Assembly (NCBI GenBank): GCA_032622095.1
Contig: CP136063.1
Location: forward strand, 77,975,980-78,039,979
Source of the DNA: Siphonodentalium dalli
Taxonomy: Eukaryota; Mollusca; Scaphopoda; Gadilida; Siphonodentaliidae
Reading direction: 5' to 3'
Length of the DNA: 64,000 nucleotides
The position numbers and the translations under genes are program-made. The first letter of the stretch is position 1; the number at the start of each line of letters is the position of its first letter. Below the pieces are notes generated by a model. The model saw only the letters and a list, made by a program, of their open reading frames with translations. It was not told the origin of the DNA and ran no database searches. This document shows positions 22,665-34,130 of this stretch, in pieces.

Positions 22665-23630
22665 TCACATCACCATGTTAGGTTCAACTGTCGTAGGTGG
22701 GTCTGATATAACTCCATGCAAGTTTAGTGCATCGTGGTTAGAATTTGATACAATACATAGTATGTCAAGACTGCGACATGTCTGGGACGCACGTCATTCT
22801 GTTACTTAGCCACCAGGGTGGCGCAAGAAAGAAGTGAGGGTAGGCTTAATTTCTATTATGGTCCCCGTAAAAGTCAAATTAAGACGCACACTCCTCCGTG
22901 TACAGTTGAGTTAATCCTTGGGGAAATACGCACGTAATCGACCTATAATGTGAAATAGCTACACCAGTGGGCTCTGTTATGACCCATCACCCTATTAGGG
23001 TCGCAGTTAACGGCGACTCTAATAGGGTGATGGGTCATAACAGAGCCCACTGGCGCTACATAATGTTATTACTTGATTCTGAGATAAGCAGATAATGGAC
23101 TCTTACCCGTTTTGTCGTTTTATGGTGCGGGCCACAGTGAAAACACATGTTTAAAAAAGCGTACACATGACAAGTCGTGACTTGGCTTAATTGTGTCATA
23201 GTCCGCACGATCAGCTTAGAATCGCCTCATTATGAGTCGATAATGTGACTAAAATATTCTAAATTTCAGCACATTATTATCGACTCAAATGAGATGATTC
23301 TAAGCAGATTATCTATCTAAAACAAGTTCTATTATAAGCAGATAATGTTTCTGTTTTTGCGAGAACAGGCTATATAGGGTCTTAGTTACCCGGTACCACA
23401 CTATTTCAGCCAATTACCAACCACGTCACCAACAACGATGGAATGGGTCTCAACAGCAACAATACAAACCGCTAATGTCACTGTCAATCAAACATCTGAT
23501 GTGAGAACAAGATGATCCCATGAAACAATCACACCTCTGCAGACCATGGCCAAACATGGACAATGGAACCGTGTGTATTGATTGATATATGTCTTGGCTA
23601 CACGGGGGTGTTTAATACTTATGCTTGGAG
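22665..23630 (+). mobile_element. Repeat family J, long copy 2
   Basis: Direct repeat of 18183-19065, with small indels and a 92-bp foldback insertion at 22963-23054. It starts at the same base (ATCACATCACCATG) and its similarity stops at the same internal point (TTTAATACTTATGCTTGGA), after which the two copies diverge. Confidence 0.8.
22963..23054. mobile_element. 92-bp near-perfect foldback insertion
   Basis: Two 41-nt arms (22964-23004 and 23013-23053; outer end CCAGTGGGCTCTG) differ at one position and flank the loop AGTTAACG. GCTAC occurs immediately on both sides (22958-22962 and 23055-23059). The uninterrupted family J copy at 18511-18520 has a single AGCTACAT, showing a clean insertion with a 5-bp target duplication. 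Confidence 0.9.
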
Positions 23631-23757
23631 CATCTCGCCAATAGTGTTTCTCGTGTGTGTTTTGGTGATACATCCTGTTCTCATCAAAATAACCTCGTAT
23701 TGAACTTATTTCAAAAACATAAATATTATAAGCCTATATCGCAATTATTTGAATCTA

Positions 23758-24205
23758 AATTAAGCTCTATATGAACCTAAATCGAATTACCAGATTTGCG
23801 ATATGGTTCATCGAGATTACTAATTTTGTCTGCGTGATTTGGAAGCAGGTATAATAGGTTGTCAAATACACAAAATATTGCTATATCGACTACGTGTGCT
23901 CTAAAGATGCTTGCCATTTTCCAGCAGTCTTCAATTATTCGCACACAAGTGAAACAAACGCACTTTAGTTCTACCATATCAGCAACAGTCTAACACGGAA
24001 AGCGGCGGGTAAATGGTTGTTTTTGTTTCGAACCCAAGCACCGTGTTCACAGTTGTATTTGTATGACTTCAATGCGTCTTTCTGTTGTATATAATGCTCA
24101 CAGAAAGGTAATTAAAGTATTTATTGACCTTTTCGACACCGGGAAAATTTCAAAAGCGTATATTCTTATGTATTTTAGAGCGCAAACCGCCAAATTGGCT
24201 TTAAA
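23758..24205 (-). mobile_element. Dispersed repeat family H, copy 3 (inverted)
   Basis: Reverse-oriented relative of 11044-11486, with CACCGTGTTCACAGTTGTATT, TTATTGACCTTTTCGACACC and GAGCGCAAACCGCCAAATTGGCTTTAA at the end. The left half is strongly diverged. Confidence 0.6.
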
Positions 24206-24281
24206 ATTTGTTTTCACAATGGCCCGCGCCATAACACGGAATAACCGGTGTAAGTTCACCATGTGTTTATTTCGGAGTCAG

Positions 24282-24432
24282 TCCAATATGAACCTATGTG
24301 AATAATTAGGTCCAATGTGAACCTATTTGGACGAGTATATGTTGAACATGCATACACTCAGATTCATACTAGTGCAGCATATCATCGTACGAATAGGTTC
24401 ATATCGGACCTAAATATTCACATAGGTCCATA
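24282..24432. repeat. Imperfect foldback within J/S-type sequence
   Basis: TCCAATATGAACCTATGTG...CCTATTTGGACG on the left pairs with CGAATAGGTTCATATCGG...CACATAGGTCCATATC on the right. It occupies the variable stem position seen in families J and S, flanked by the shared GCAGTGAAAACACAT core at about 24492. Confidence 0.65.
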
Positions 24433-24479
24433 TCTTACTTATTTGATTCTGAAACAAGCACCTAGAGGACTATTCATTG

Positions 24480-24612
24480 TATGGCGCAGGCCGCAGTGAA
24501 AACACATTATAAAGGGCGTGAATCTGGTACGTCGTGTCGATGAAAAAAGGTAGATTAAATAATACCAATATAGGTTTATTTCGTATGGAAATACTCCCAT
24601 ATTGGACTTAAA
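24480..24612. repeat. Dispersed repeat S, inverted copy
   Basis: Reverse complement relative of 15930-16070, sharing TAATACCAATATAGG and TATGGAAATACTCCC blocks in reverse order, next to the J-type core GCCGCAGTGAAAACACAT. Confidence 0.55.
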
Positions 24613-24648
24613 AACCGCGTTGTTTGTCCATATAGAGCGTTTATTGAG

Positions 24649-25108
24649 TTAAACCGACATGGCTCATTCGAACCTCCAAATTGTTTTCTACGTAGTTTGG
24701 AGGGACCGATACGATAGGTCGATAAATAAACGAACTTTTGATATACCGGCTGCATATGCTCTTAAAAACACTTGCCAACGTTACAGCCATTTTTCAGCCG
24801 TTTTAAACTTTTCGCCAGAAGTCAGGTAAACGCTCTTTATTGCTACCATATCAGGAATAGACTACCACCGAACGCTCTTTTCTGTTCCATGTCGTGCAAA
24901 TGGCCGTTTTGTGTTTGGCACCCAAACACCGTATTCACAGTTGTATTTTTCATTACTTCAACTGCTTCAATGTGTCTTTATGGGGGGTTACATAATGTTC
25001 GTAGAAACGTATTTCAGATATATATCGACCTATTTCGATACTGAGAAAAATTCAAAAGCGAATAATATTATGTGTATTTCGGAGCGCAAACCGCCATGTG
25101 ACTTTAAA
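24649..25108 (-). mobile_element. Dispersed repeat family H, copy 4 (inverted)
   Basis: The best-preserved reverse copy. It starts TTAAACCGACATGGC and ends GCCATGTGACTTTAAA, so both ends read inward as TTAAA followed by a similar ACATGGC, suggesting short terminal inverted repeats and TTAA flanks. The interior matches 27676-28085 closely (TTCAGCCGTTTT, CTCTTTATTGCTACCATATC). Non-coding. Confidence 0.75.
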
Positions 25109-25325
25109 TAATGTCAATATGAGGGTTTTTTTTCGCTCAATGAAATACGCCCGTTATCAGGGGGGGGGGGGGGGTCGCGGAAAATATTTACATATATAGG
25201 GCGAAAAAAACGTTTTTGCCCCACCACCCCTCTACCTGCAGTTTTTTCTTTTTTTTCCGCCCAATTTTTGGGACCCACCCCCAAAATATTACAAAAAACA
25301 TAAAATATAAACCAAATCATAGCCT
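25109..25325. repeat. Dispersed repeat N with G-run, copy 1
   Basis: Contains a long G run (about 25140-25153), CGCGGAAAATATTTACATATATAGGGCG and CCCCACCACCCC. Its complement resembles 26985-27135, where the C run, CCGTTATGTG and CGCCCTTTATATGG occur in order. Confidence 0.5.
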
Positions 25326-25703
25326 AGCAAACAATTGTTCCGTTTCTTATTATTTAATACTATTCCCAGCATTTTAATAAACCTCTAAACTGCTCTAAAG
25401 GGAGATAATTCTATTAGTATAAAATGTGGAAATGCTGAATGCATGCACTTAAAATCATTGGGCATTATGCCATAAAACATAATAATTATGAGGTAATACA
25501 TGTCCTGATATCCTCAATAACTCCATATTTTTTTATATAACAATAGTATAAGATGTTTTTGAGCCAAGGCCTAATAGTAATACTGTAGTAATAGGGGTAG
25601 AACAAATTTCATCTCCCCTATTTCTGTGATATATATCTGCACATGGGTATGATGGGACCCAAGGAAAGTCACACTCACAGCAGCTCACAGTCTAAATACA
25701 TGT
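25326..25703. other. No gene recognised
   Basis: AT-rich; no coding or RNA signal that I can support. Confidence 0.4.
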
Positions 25704-25975
25704 ATGTATGTCATGTTGGTGTGCAGATTGACATATACCAATATTAGTGAAGAATTGGTAGTATTATTAACTTATTATCAGAGTATAAAGTTCAGTTTAA
25801 AGCCAGCGGAGATATCCAAGCCACGGCCACCTTGTACAAACCGTCTGTATACCTGTGGGTGCCCCCTGTGCAATGTGGTTTACTGGACGTATCACATGGA
25901 AACCCATTATAAGAACAAGCATCCTGGATAAGACTGTCCAGTTGAGATATGTGACTCTGAGAAAGTTCGCATGAA
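25704..25975 (+). pseudogene. Possible decayed C2H2-type zinc-finger fragment
   Basis: The frame from about 25795 reads PAEISKPRPPCTNRLYTCG then CPLCNVVYWTYHMETHYKN with KHPG and a TAA stop. After the stop the same frame goes on as DCPVEICDSEKVRMKRVS before the next stop. The CxxC ... HxxxH ... H spacing (C-x2-C-x11-H-x4-H) is close to a C2H2 finger, one residue short of the classic spacer. Continuation across the stop suggests one nonsense change in an older coding segment. Whether it came from a host gene or a DNA transposon is unclear. Confidence 0.35.
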
Positions 25976-26984
25976 GAGAGTTTCATAGATTACATGTGCA
26001 GTTTGATCCAGGTTAGTATGATTTATAATTAGTTTCAAGAACAAAGTTCATATTAGTCATGTTTATATTCTAGCTTTATGTTGCATATGGAATAAGTTGA
26101 GACTTGTGAAGTGAGTGGTTCGGGGGGCTAGCCCGGGATTGTTGAGACTTTAATACCAAAAGCTACTTTTATAGCTACATTGCTCTATCCTGCTATATCC
26201 TAAATTGAATATCAAAGCAACCAATAATGAACAAGCAACTAATAATTACAATACCATAAGTATTGGCAGTCAAATAACTGGAACTCCAGATATACTACCT
26301 TACTACATGTACAGTACGTAACTGCTTAGACTTGTGAATAATAACTGTGGTTGAATTAATATCACAAAAGGCTAAGCTTTCATATTGTTATCCAAATAGT
26401 ATGAACTTTTTGTATGAGTTATTTTGTTTTATAGTTTTAAACCAGTGGAATATAGTGGAAGTGTTATTTTTTTTTGTATCATCAAGTTTATCTTGATAAC
26501 AAATAATATCCATTATGTGGATTAAGAACAGAAGATGGTAATCATTTCATAATTATGCTTATATGCAAGATTGTCGACTGATCGTGTCTGAGCATATAAT
26601 TATGTTATAACAGTAAACAAATTTGTTAAAAGTAATTGCAAAATTCATCACAGAATTCATCAATATAAACTCAGCTTTATATTTTGTTCAAACCCTTAAA
26701 GGGATACACATGTGTATATATATAGCTATAACAAACACTTTGACATCCAATTGAAAGGCTATCTTGGATATGCATATTATAAATGTTTGTTCTTGTGTTT
26801 TAATGTTTGTTATATGATTTGTTTATATATATATAACATATCTTTCATCCGTCGAAATCTGGTACCTTAATTTTGACATACATCAGCATACATACACCCC
26901 TAAATGGTAGTTAGTTCTGGTTAGTATGTTTTAAATAGCCTAGTGTGTCATATGGTTGATATTAACAGATTACATGAGCACAAA
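25976..26984. other. No gene recognised
   Basis: AT-rich with short (TA)n tracts near 26715 and 26825. No supported coding region. Confidence 0.4.
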
Positions 26985-27135
26985 AACAGTGATTTTAAGT
27001 GGAGGGAAAAAATAGCATTTTTGGTCATTTACGCATTTTTTCCGGGTCCAAATGACCCACCCACCCCGCCCTTTATATGGAATTTTTGTGCGCGACCTCC
27101 CCCCCCCTGCCGTTATGTGTTTATTTTCACGAGAA
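26985..27135. repeat. Dispersed repeat N, copy 2 (inverted)
   Basis: Carries CCACCCCGCCCTTTATATGG, GCGCGACCTCCCCCCCC and GCCGTTATGTGTTTATTTTC, corresponding to the complement of 25109-25325. It ends CACGAGAACAGGC, a word that also closes family J. Confidence 0.5.
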
Positions 27136-27299
27136 CAGGCCGCCTGATACTGTTTATATCTGGGTCTGTAGTTAACTTAGACTGAGTTGAAACGATCATT
27201 GAAAGAGTTCCATAGAAATTTTGTTGTAGTTGTTGGAAGTGGTGCCGGGTAATTATAAGCCTTGTTGTGGTTTGAACGCTGAATTTTGCTCGCCTCTGT

Positions 27300-28175
27300 T
27301 ACATTCCGGTCTCGTTGGCCGGATTCGTCATTTCAGGTTTAAACCTGGTCTACGTAAACATCTAGGTTTAAACCGACGTTTAGCAGCAAAATCAGTGGTT
27401 TAAACCCGATACCGGAGGTCTGAGTGACGCATTCGTCATCTCTGGTTTATACCTGGTCCAGCCGGACCCGTGGTTTAGCAGTATTGTCTCTATATCGTCG
27501 AGATAATTAATCGTACTTTCCTAAATCGGACAGCCGCGTTTTATTGATTGCGAAAATCAATAATTAGGACAGCGAGCATATTTTGATTGGAAATTTATAA
27601 GCGAGAAGCACTCACACCTATGTGTGGGGATAAGTTTTTGTCAATTTCGATATTTAAGTTTTGGCGTTTTATAAGCATAAACGGACATGGCTCATTCGAA
27701 CCTCCAATTTTTTTCTACGTAATTTGGAGCGACGGATACGATAGGTCGATAAGTAAACGAACTATTGATATACCGGTTTCATATGCTCTGAAAAACACTT
27801 GGCAAAGTCACAGCCATTTTTCAGCCGTTTTCAACTTTTCGCCAAAAGTCAGACAGACGCTCTTTATTGCTACCATATCAGAAATAGACTACCACGGTTT
27901 TTGTTTGGGACCCAAACACCGTATTCACAGTTGTAGTTTCCATTACTTCAGTGCGTCTTTTTGGGTTACATAATGCTCGTAGAAAGGTAGTTCAGATATT
28001 TATCGACCTATTTCGATACTGAGAAAAATTCAAAAGCGAATAATATTAAGTGTGTTTTGGCGCGCAAACCGCCATTTGGCTTTAAACCGGCAACTAAACC
28101 ATATAATTCGACTGTCCAGCTAAACCAGCTTTACCGATGCTAAACTTGAGATGACGAATCCGTCTTTTCTCGATA
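27300..28175. mobile_element. GGTTTAAACC-type foldback element split by a family H copy
   Basis: The left part (27310-27480) has CCGGATTCGTCAT, several GGTTTAAACC words and TGGTCCAGCCGGACC. The right end (28086-28175) has GTCCAGCTAAACC and GATGACGAATCCG. The same words form the arms of 41915-42254. The middle, 27490-28085, contains unrelated sequence and family H copy 5. Confidence 0.55.
27676..28085 (-). mobile_element. Dispersed repeat family H, copy 5 (inverted)
   Basis: Runs from AACGGACATGGCTCATTCG to CCGCCATTTGGCTTTAA and matches 24649-25108 almost throughout, apart from a short deletion before TTTTGTTTGGGACCC. A 128-codon plus frame across it (27587-27973) reads through the repeat and is not a gene. 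Confidence 0.75.
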
Positions 28176-29003
28176 GCAGTTTAGAATTGTCAAACAATCA
28201 GCCAAAGGGTGGAGCTGTAAATAATCTCGAGTGAGGGCGTGTATAAGTGGCTACTGCCGACTGGTGTTATCAAGTTCACAGTTGATTCATTCGCATGTGA
28301 GCGTTTTTTTCAGATATGACCATGTTCCTTCAATGATTTTTCAACTATATTGTGGCTCTTTTCGGTTTGTGGCAATCACAAATATTGGTGTTTTCTACGA
28401 ATTCATTTGAAGGGTTGGTGTAAATAATATTTATTCCAATACAAAACAAGATGAATATTTTAACAACAAGCTAATGGATGATTATGGGTGATTGGGATGG
28501 GATGAGACAACAAGCCTATTATGGCTTTTTTGTAAGTCCTCTCCCTGATCGGTCAAATTTCCCGAACGACATAAGGCCGTTCTGGCGAGTCAGGCGGGAA
28601 TTTTTGATGGTTTGTTACTTTAGATAACTCAGTGGTGAATTTAAATCACACTGAATAACAGATAGCAAGAGATAAAATAAGAACTGGAGTGGGGTAAGAT
28701 TTTGGGAATTGAAGATAACCACTGAGACGAAAGGAGAGTAGTTATATTTTAGGAAAGTTTTGAAAGAGAGGATGGTCATATTGGGGGGAAATTGACATAC
28801 GGCTGTTTAATTATGTGGAAATTGTGTATTACTAGGCGTACAGAGACTACATGAGTTAGCTGTGCAGTCAGGCTTTCCGAATCATGACGTTATATATGAC
28901 TTTATATATTACTCAATTGCAGAAAACATGTGACATAAGTTAATAAAATCGTTTTGTTATAATTATGTATCTTTGTGTGGCCTGGAAAATACTATGATTT
29001 TCC
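28176..29003. other. No gene recognised
   Basis: No motif-bearing frame; AT-rich. Confidence 0.4.
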
Positions 29004-29261
29004 CTAATGGAAATTTCGGGTGAACCTTTGAGTATGGTTCTTTCTGATAATATTATGTTTGGTAGAGTATATATCAGTTCCAATCTTGAGGCCTAGGTGG
29101 TATAAATGGCATTCTAACAGGTAATGATGGGCTGTCTCAACGGCACTGCATGCACAATATGGGTCGGGCCTAACAAAATTGGTCATGAGATCGAAGTTCA
29201 AATTACTACATTTCACTCTCAAGCGCGTGTGGTATACTTGGGATTTGCGACTATATGGCAA
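29004..29261 (-). pseudogene. LINE 2 C-terminal CCHC segment
   Basis: CACSAVETAHHYLLEC reproduces the C-x-C...H...C pattern seen at 22137-22394 in LINE 1. It is the last part of ORF2 before the element's 3' end, separated from the next coding piece by stops. Confidence 0.65.
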
Positions 29262-30257
29262 TGATAGTAGTATGGATGTGTGTATATACGGCCGTCAGCA
29301 AGTGGCTCTTAAATTTGTCCAGGTTGGTACAATTTTGTACACTCTCTGGCAGTATATTCCAATCGCTTATTGTAGAAGGTAAAATGTATCTTTATAAATA
29401 TCCTTTGTGGCGTCCAATGGTAGTCGTATTGCATGATGTCTAAGATTGTAACCGGTTTGATTTTCAGAGTGACAAATATAATTTCGTAGGTACACGAGGG
29501 CTGCACTATTAACTATCTTGTGGAATTGTATAAGCTTTTGTTTTTTCCTCCAAGATGCCAGGGTCTCCCAACCGGTATCTCTAATAGTAGGCTCTCTTTA
29601 TTGGCGCTGTTCGTCGTGCCAGTAACGATCCTTGCCATTTCAAATTGTATTTTCTCTATATCATTGCTGAGATAATCAGGACAGTTATCCCATACTGGTG
29701 ATGTACATTCAAGCACTGATCGTATATAGACAAAGTATATTCTTTTTAGTATTTTACGGTTCAATGTAAATATGTGTTTTCTAACAAGATTAACCCTTTT
29801 TTATGAGAAGGTACTTCGATTAAGCTGGTATTTCCCATAGCTTGTGGGGTTGATGGATATCTGTATCCTTTCTGGCAATTAACAGTGATTCAGTTTTTAG
29901 CGGATTGAACTGCACAAGCCATTTTTAGACCATTGATTGAGCGTATATAGGTCATAATTTAGTACCTTAGCGGATATCGTAGGACTTTCAACTGTCACTG
30001 GTGTACACCGGCGGTTACTTGTTGCCATTCGGAAAAACTTCCTTCAATCCATACTCTCTGCCTTCTGTTAGCAAGGTATGATTTGATGAGGTTAAGTAAA
30101 TTCCCAGATACTCCGATTTTTTTTCGAGTTTATGGATTAGTCCCAGGTGCCAGACCTTATCGAATGCTTTGCTGATATCACAAAATATACATCGGACTAC
30201 TTTACCCTCGTTTAAAGAAATGCTTATGTAATCGTATATATCTGGAATACAGTTGAG

Positions 30258-31147
30258 TCACCCTGTCATAAACCCTGATTGATAATTAGATAAAAGATTA
30301 TTTTCTTTCAAAAATTCCGAGAGATATTTGTAAATGCACTTCTCGAATACTTTTGATACACAGCTCAGGGGAGAACTTGGTCGGTAGTTGTTCACAAGAC
30401 TGGTATCAACAGTTTGAAATATCGGTGTCACGTGTGATTGTTTCCATTCTGGTGGATAATAGCTATTCTTGATAAAGAGCATTGAAATAAAATGATGAGG
30501 GTTCACATAATGATGCACTTTTGGGCTTACACAGTCTGGTCCGCTGGATTTTGCCACATTGAGACCCCTCAGTGCGGTATACGCGTCGACAGATGTAAGT
30601 TTTATAAAAGATAACTGTGGACGGTCAGGGTCAAGTACATATTGGGGTAGGCTCTTCCCAGTATCATCAACTGACGAAATGTTAGAGAAGTGTGTATTAA
30701 ATGCGTTGGCTTTGTCAGTTGGTGAGATCAGGAGTTCGCCATCTGACGCAATCGGGGGAATAGATCTACTTCATTAGAAAAGAGATAGCTCTGGAGTGTT
30801 TTCCACCAGGATGATTGGTCAGTTGTATGATCATTGAGCTGCTTTTCATTTTTTCTATCAAGATGTCTCTTGCTTTTTCGAATAGCCGAAATAACCTCGT
30901 TACGTTTTTTTTTTAAGTTTACCCACGCGTGTGGAGTATTCTTTTCTTTAGCTAACCTATGTAGTCTATTCCTTTGTCTCATTAGTTTTCGGATATTGCA
31001 TGTAAGCCCCTTACGGACGGTCACATTTTTGTTCGGAATAAATTCTCGGCATGTCGTAATCAGTTTATCTGTTAAGATTTCAACATATCTTGAACCTGGG
31101 GAGTTGCAAGGCTCCTTATAATTCCAATCGTTAAAAGCTTTATTCAT
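30258..31147 (-). pseudogene. LINE 2 linker and RT N-terminal segment
   Basis: Two frames carry the linker (basic residues, KRNEVISAIRKSKRHLDRKN, then SSWWKTLQSYLF) and the first RT blocks up to NNLLSNYQSGFMTG. A frame break lies between 30557 and 30728. Catalytic motif A is not recoverable in an open frame. Confidence 0.7.
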
Positions 31148-32514
31148 ACCATTGTAATCGTCATATTATAATTCCATATTTTGCTTATTTCACCCAAACC
31201 TTGGGTGTTTATTTCACACGACTTTCTGAGATAACCTGTGTGTCGACTGAGAACCTGCGTGCCAATTGAGGAGAACATGCGGGGGATTTGTGTAAATGTT
31301 AGCCCAAACGACATTTCGAAGTAACGACTGCTTTGTTGTTTATTTCGAGGAATAATACCGCATCATATGAATTCAGCCCAAATATATTGACAGGTGTCAA
31401 GGGTCTAACTCTATACTGAGCAATAAAAAACTAATATAATAAATACCGAGTATATTTAATTTAACGCCAATGGGTCGTTTATGTGCGTTTAAGAGTGTAT
31501 TTATGCCTAAACCAAAGTGAAATAACGATCTTAAAATGAATTGGCCGGTATATTTTATTAGTTATCAGGGTTACCAGGGTCGTAGTTGCATAAATTACAA
31601 TATATCTTATTTTTATGCTAAGATAATTGCGTGGTTATATGTTGTAGCTTGATCGGTATCGATCGGTATTGAGGTTAACACAAATCCCATATATGGAAAT
31701 TCCAAATATGGAAAGTGACTTGCGCATGCGCAAAACAGATACAATGGTCTTCCTAAAAACGAAGCAATGAACGATGGTTAACAACAAACACCGACCCAGT
31801 TAAATAACGACGGTGTATTGCGTCTTTAAGAGTGTGTTGATGTCTAAATCATGTGATTAACTAATTGAAAATTAATTCGACTAAATATTTCGATAATTAT
31901 CAGGTCCGCAGTTCGATCATGAAAATCTTTCTGATTTTTATGTTAAGATTATTGCTCGGTATTTCACACATTTTCTCCGAGTCGAGCCGGGGCTGGAGTA
32001 CACTTTTTAGTGACCATAAATCTATAGCTTCCGTTTTAGCGAAGAAATATTGTCAACTGTTTGCACGTTTATTCTCACGTAAACCGTGTTTATATCAGTT
32101 TTATCCTATTTGTTGTTGTGTATTGCATTACTTTGATCAAGCCTGCGCTTGTGTTATTCTCACAAAAGGTAATGGGTGTTTACATTTCACAATTCCGATT
32201 GTGGTGTACAGTACCTGAGCCGACTCTCATTTCGCATTACTTTCGTTTTTATCGAAATATAACCGTTTTCTATGGAGATTCCCATGTAAATTTGTTCAAC
32301 CAAAAAAATTCATAGTTTTGTCAATTTCAAGCTAGTTTAATACTTTATAGCATGGTCAGGGCATAATCTGGCCTATCGAGTAGACGTTCCTTCAGTGTTC
32401 ACAACAAATATTTGGTCCCAACGAAGCAGGCTAAACAAAATCCTGAAATTTGTCAATTTTACTTTGAGTGTGAATAAAATATTCATTTAAACTTCAAAAA
32501 TTGGTTGAAATATG
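31148..32514. other. No gene recognised
   Basis: The 117-codon plus frame at 31865-32218 has hydrophobic segments but no family motif, and overlaps another frame. TTTCAAGCTAGTTTAATA near 32327 foreshadows the duplicated repeat that follows. Confidence 0.35.
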
Positions 32515-33225
32515 CTCAACAACATTCAGTTGAATGGTGACATTATTTATAGTCACCGACTAACTTCCACGATGAATCAAATTTGTTTTTATTGGTCTCA
32601 ATTATGTCGCGAGTCATAAAAATGTAAATTCATTGTTTCGCCAATTTCAAGCTAGTATTAAGCATGGTCAGGGCATTACATAATTATAATGATTAAGATT
32701 GCTAAAGAACTGGAATAATGAAATGGGAAACTTCTACTGACATCTGGTAAGGATTGAGGAGCGGATGCTAGAGGCCCCCACCCCACCCCACCCCCATGGA
32801 ATACGGAATACCACTTAACACAGAAGTTGGAATACGGAATACCAGTTAACAGCCATATGGAATACATAAAAATATATGAAAACTTCATTTTTTGGAAGGT
32901 CGGCGTACGAATACCGGTATTTTTGGAATACCGAATACCTCCTAACAGAGGGGCCGGAATACGGCGTACCTCATAACAGGGCATGGAATACGGCGTACGA
33001 AAAAGGGGGGTGGGGGCCTCATGCTATGGAGCCTCCCAATATATTGTCTGCTCCACATCTCAATAGAATTCAACAACATTCAGTTGAATGGTGACATTAT
33101 TTATAGTCACCGACTAACTTCCACGATGAATCAAATTTGTTTTTATTGGTGACAATTATGTCGCGAGTCATAAAAATGTAAATTTTCTGAAGAAAAAAAA
33201 TTCATTGGTTTGCCAATTTCAAGCT
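32515..33225. repeat. Direct duplication bracketing an inverted GGAATACGG element
   Basis: A ~140-bp block (AACAACATTCAGTTGAATGG ... GTCGCGAGTCATAAAAATG) occurs at 32517-32660 and again at 33071-33220, nearly identical. Between them, 32770-33020 begins GAGGCCCCCACCCC and ends GGGGTGGGGGCCTC (inverted ends) and is filled with GGAATACGG and GGCGTAC repeats. This looks like a foldback insertion inside a duplicated repeat. Confidence 0.7.
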
Positions 33226-33956
33226 AGTTTATAGCGAACATGGGAACCACGGTACAATTTATGCCATTTAGGCACACTTCAGAGTGAAATCTGGGCTTAT
33301 ATTTCGGCGAGAATCCAAATCTAGATTCTCGCAAATTACCCTGGATTCTCGTGAAAAAGTATATATGGATTCTCGCAAAATCAGATGAAATATATGCCCT
33401 GGAAATATAGCAAATCGTTTAATGCTTTAGAATTTTGTTTTCGGAGATTTATATATATGTTTAAAGACATGTTATGGACTTTTTCGAGAGCGAGAAATTG
33501 ATAAGTTAGTGCTCAGGCACTTTTCCAACGTGGGGAATGTTATCATTCTACTAACATCACTGAAAATTTCCAAAAAGATCTACCACACCACTTCATATAG
33601 AACATCGTCTGAACTACTCCAAATTGTAAATATTTACATCTTGATTCGGGGCGCAACTATCGGCTGTAATTAAACAAAAATCATTTTGCCATCGAGAGTC
33701 ATTGCATTTAACTAATATATAAGAATGACGTTGTGTAACATCCATTTGGATTAATATTCGTAACAAATAACTACTTTGAGAAAGATTATTCTTAATTTCT
33801 ATTTATTTGATCACTCTGCCCGGTGTCTGCCGGAGTGTTTCACATCACTTTAATCAAGGAAGACTGTTAAGAAAAACTGCATTTCAAGACCACCAAACAA
33901 CTTTCCTTTTTAGGGCCACACATCTTCCAAATATGTACTTCTTCCATTTTGCTATC
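33226..33956. other. No gene recognised
   Basis: Four GGATTCTCGC-type words lie at about 33310-33390. The rest shows no coding or RNA feature. Confidence 0.4.
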
Positions 33957-34130
33957 AAAGACCGAAAAATGTCGTTAAACTAGAGATCCAAATACCCCCT
34001 AAGGGCCCCTCTATCTTGAGATATTAAAGACCGAAAAATGTCGTTAAACTATAAAGACCGAAAAATGTCGTTAAACTAGTGATCCAAATACCCCCTATAT
34101 CTTGAGATATTATAAAGACCGAAAAATGTC
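33957..34130. repeat. Tandem GACCGAAAAATGTCGTTAAA array
   Basis: The word AAAGACCGAAAAATGTCGTT plus AAACTA repeats, mixed with GATCCAAATACCCCCT and ATCTTGAGATATTA. The array resumes after the SINE at 34434-34490, so the SINE inserted into it. Confidence 0.8.

Larger units (their letters stand above)
29004..31147 (-). mobile_element. Badly decayed non-LTR retrotransposon (LINE 2)
   Basis: Reading on the minus strand, the linker (KAFNDWNYKEPCNSPGS, RQRNRLHRLAKE, 30728-31147) is followed by the RT N-terminus (SGPDCVSPKV, YPPEWKQSHVTPIF, NNYRPSSPLSCVSKVFEKC, 30258-30557), a broken motif B region near 30000 (TAGVHQ then a stop), a C-terminal block (SVLECTSPVWDNC, 29513-29764) and a CCHC-type end (DPYCACSAVETAHHYLLEC, 29004-29261). 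The region with motif C appears deleted around 29940-29990. No endonuclease remains. The type is close to LINE 1 but in opposite orientation. Confidence 0.8.

Noticed and set aside
18183-23630. LTR retrotransposon with J as long terminal repeats
   Set aside because: The enclosed RT and endonuclease are non-LTR type, the J repeats lack TG...CA ends, and no primer-binding site, protease or integrase is visible.
27587-27973. 128-codon plus-strand frame
   Set aside because: It reads through family H copy 5, whose relatives at 24649 and 11044 do not keep the frame.
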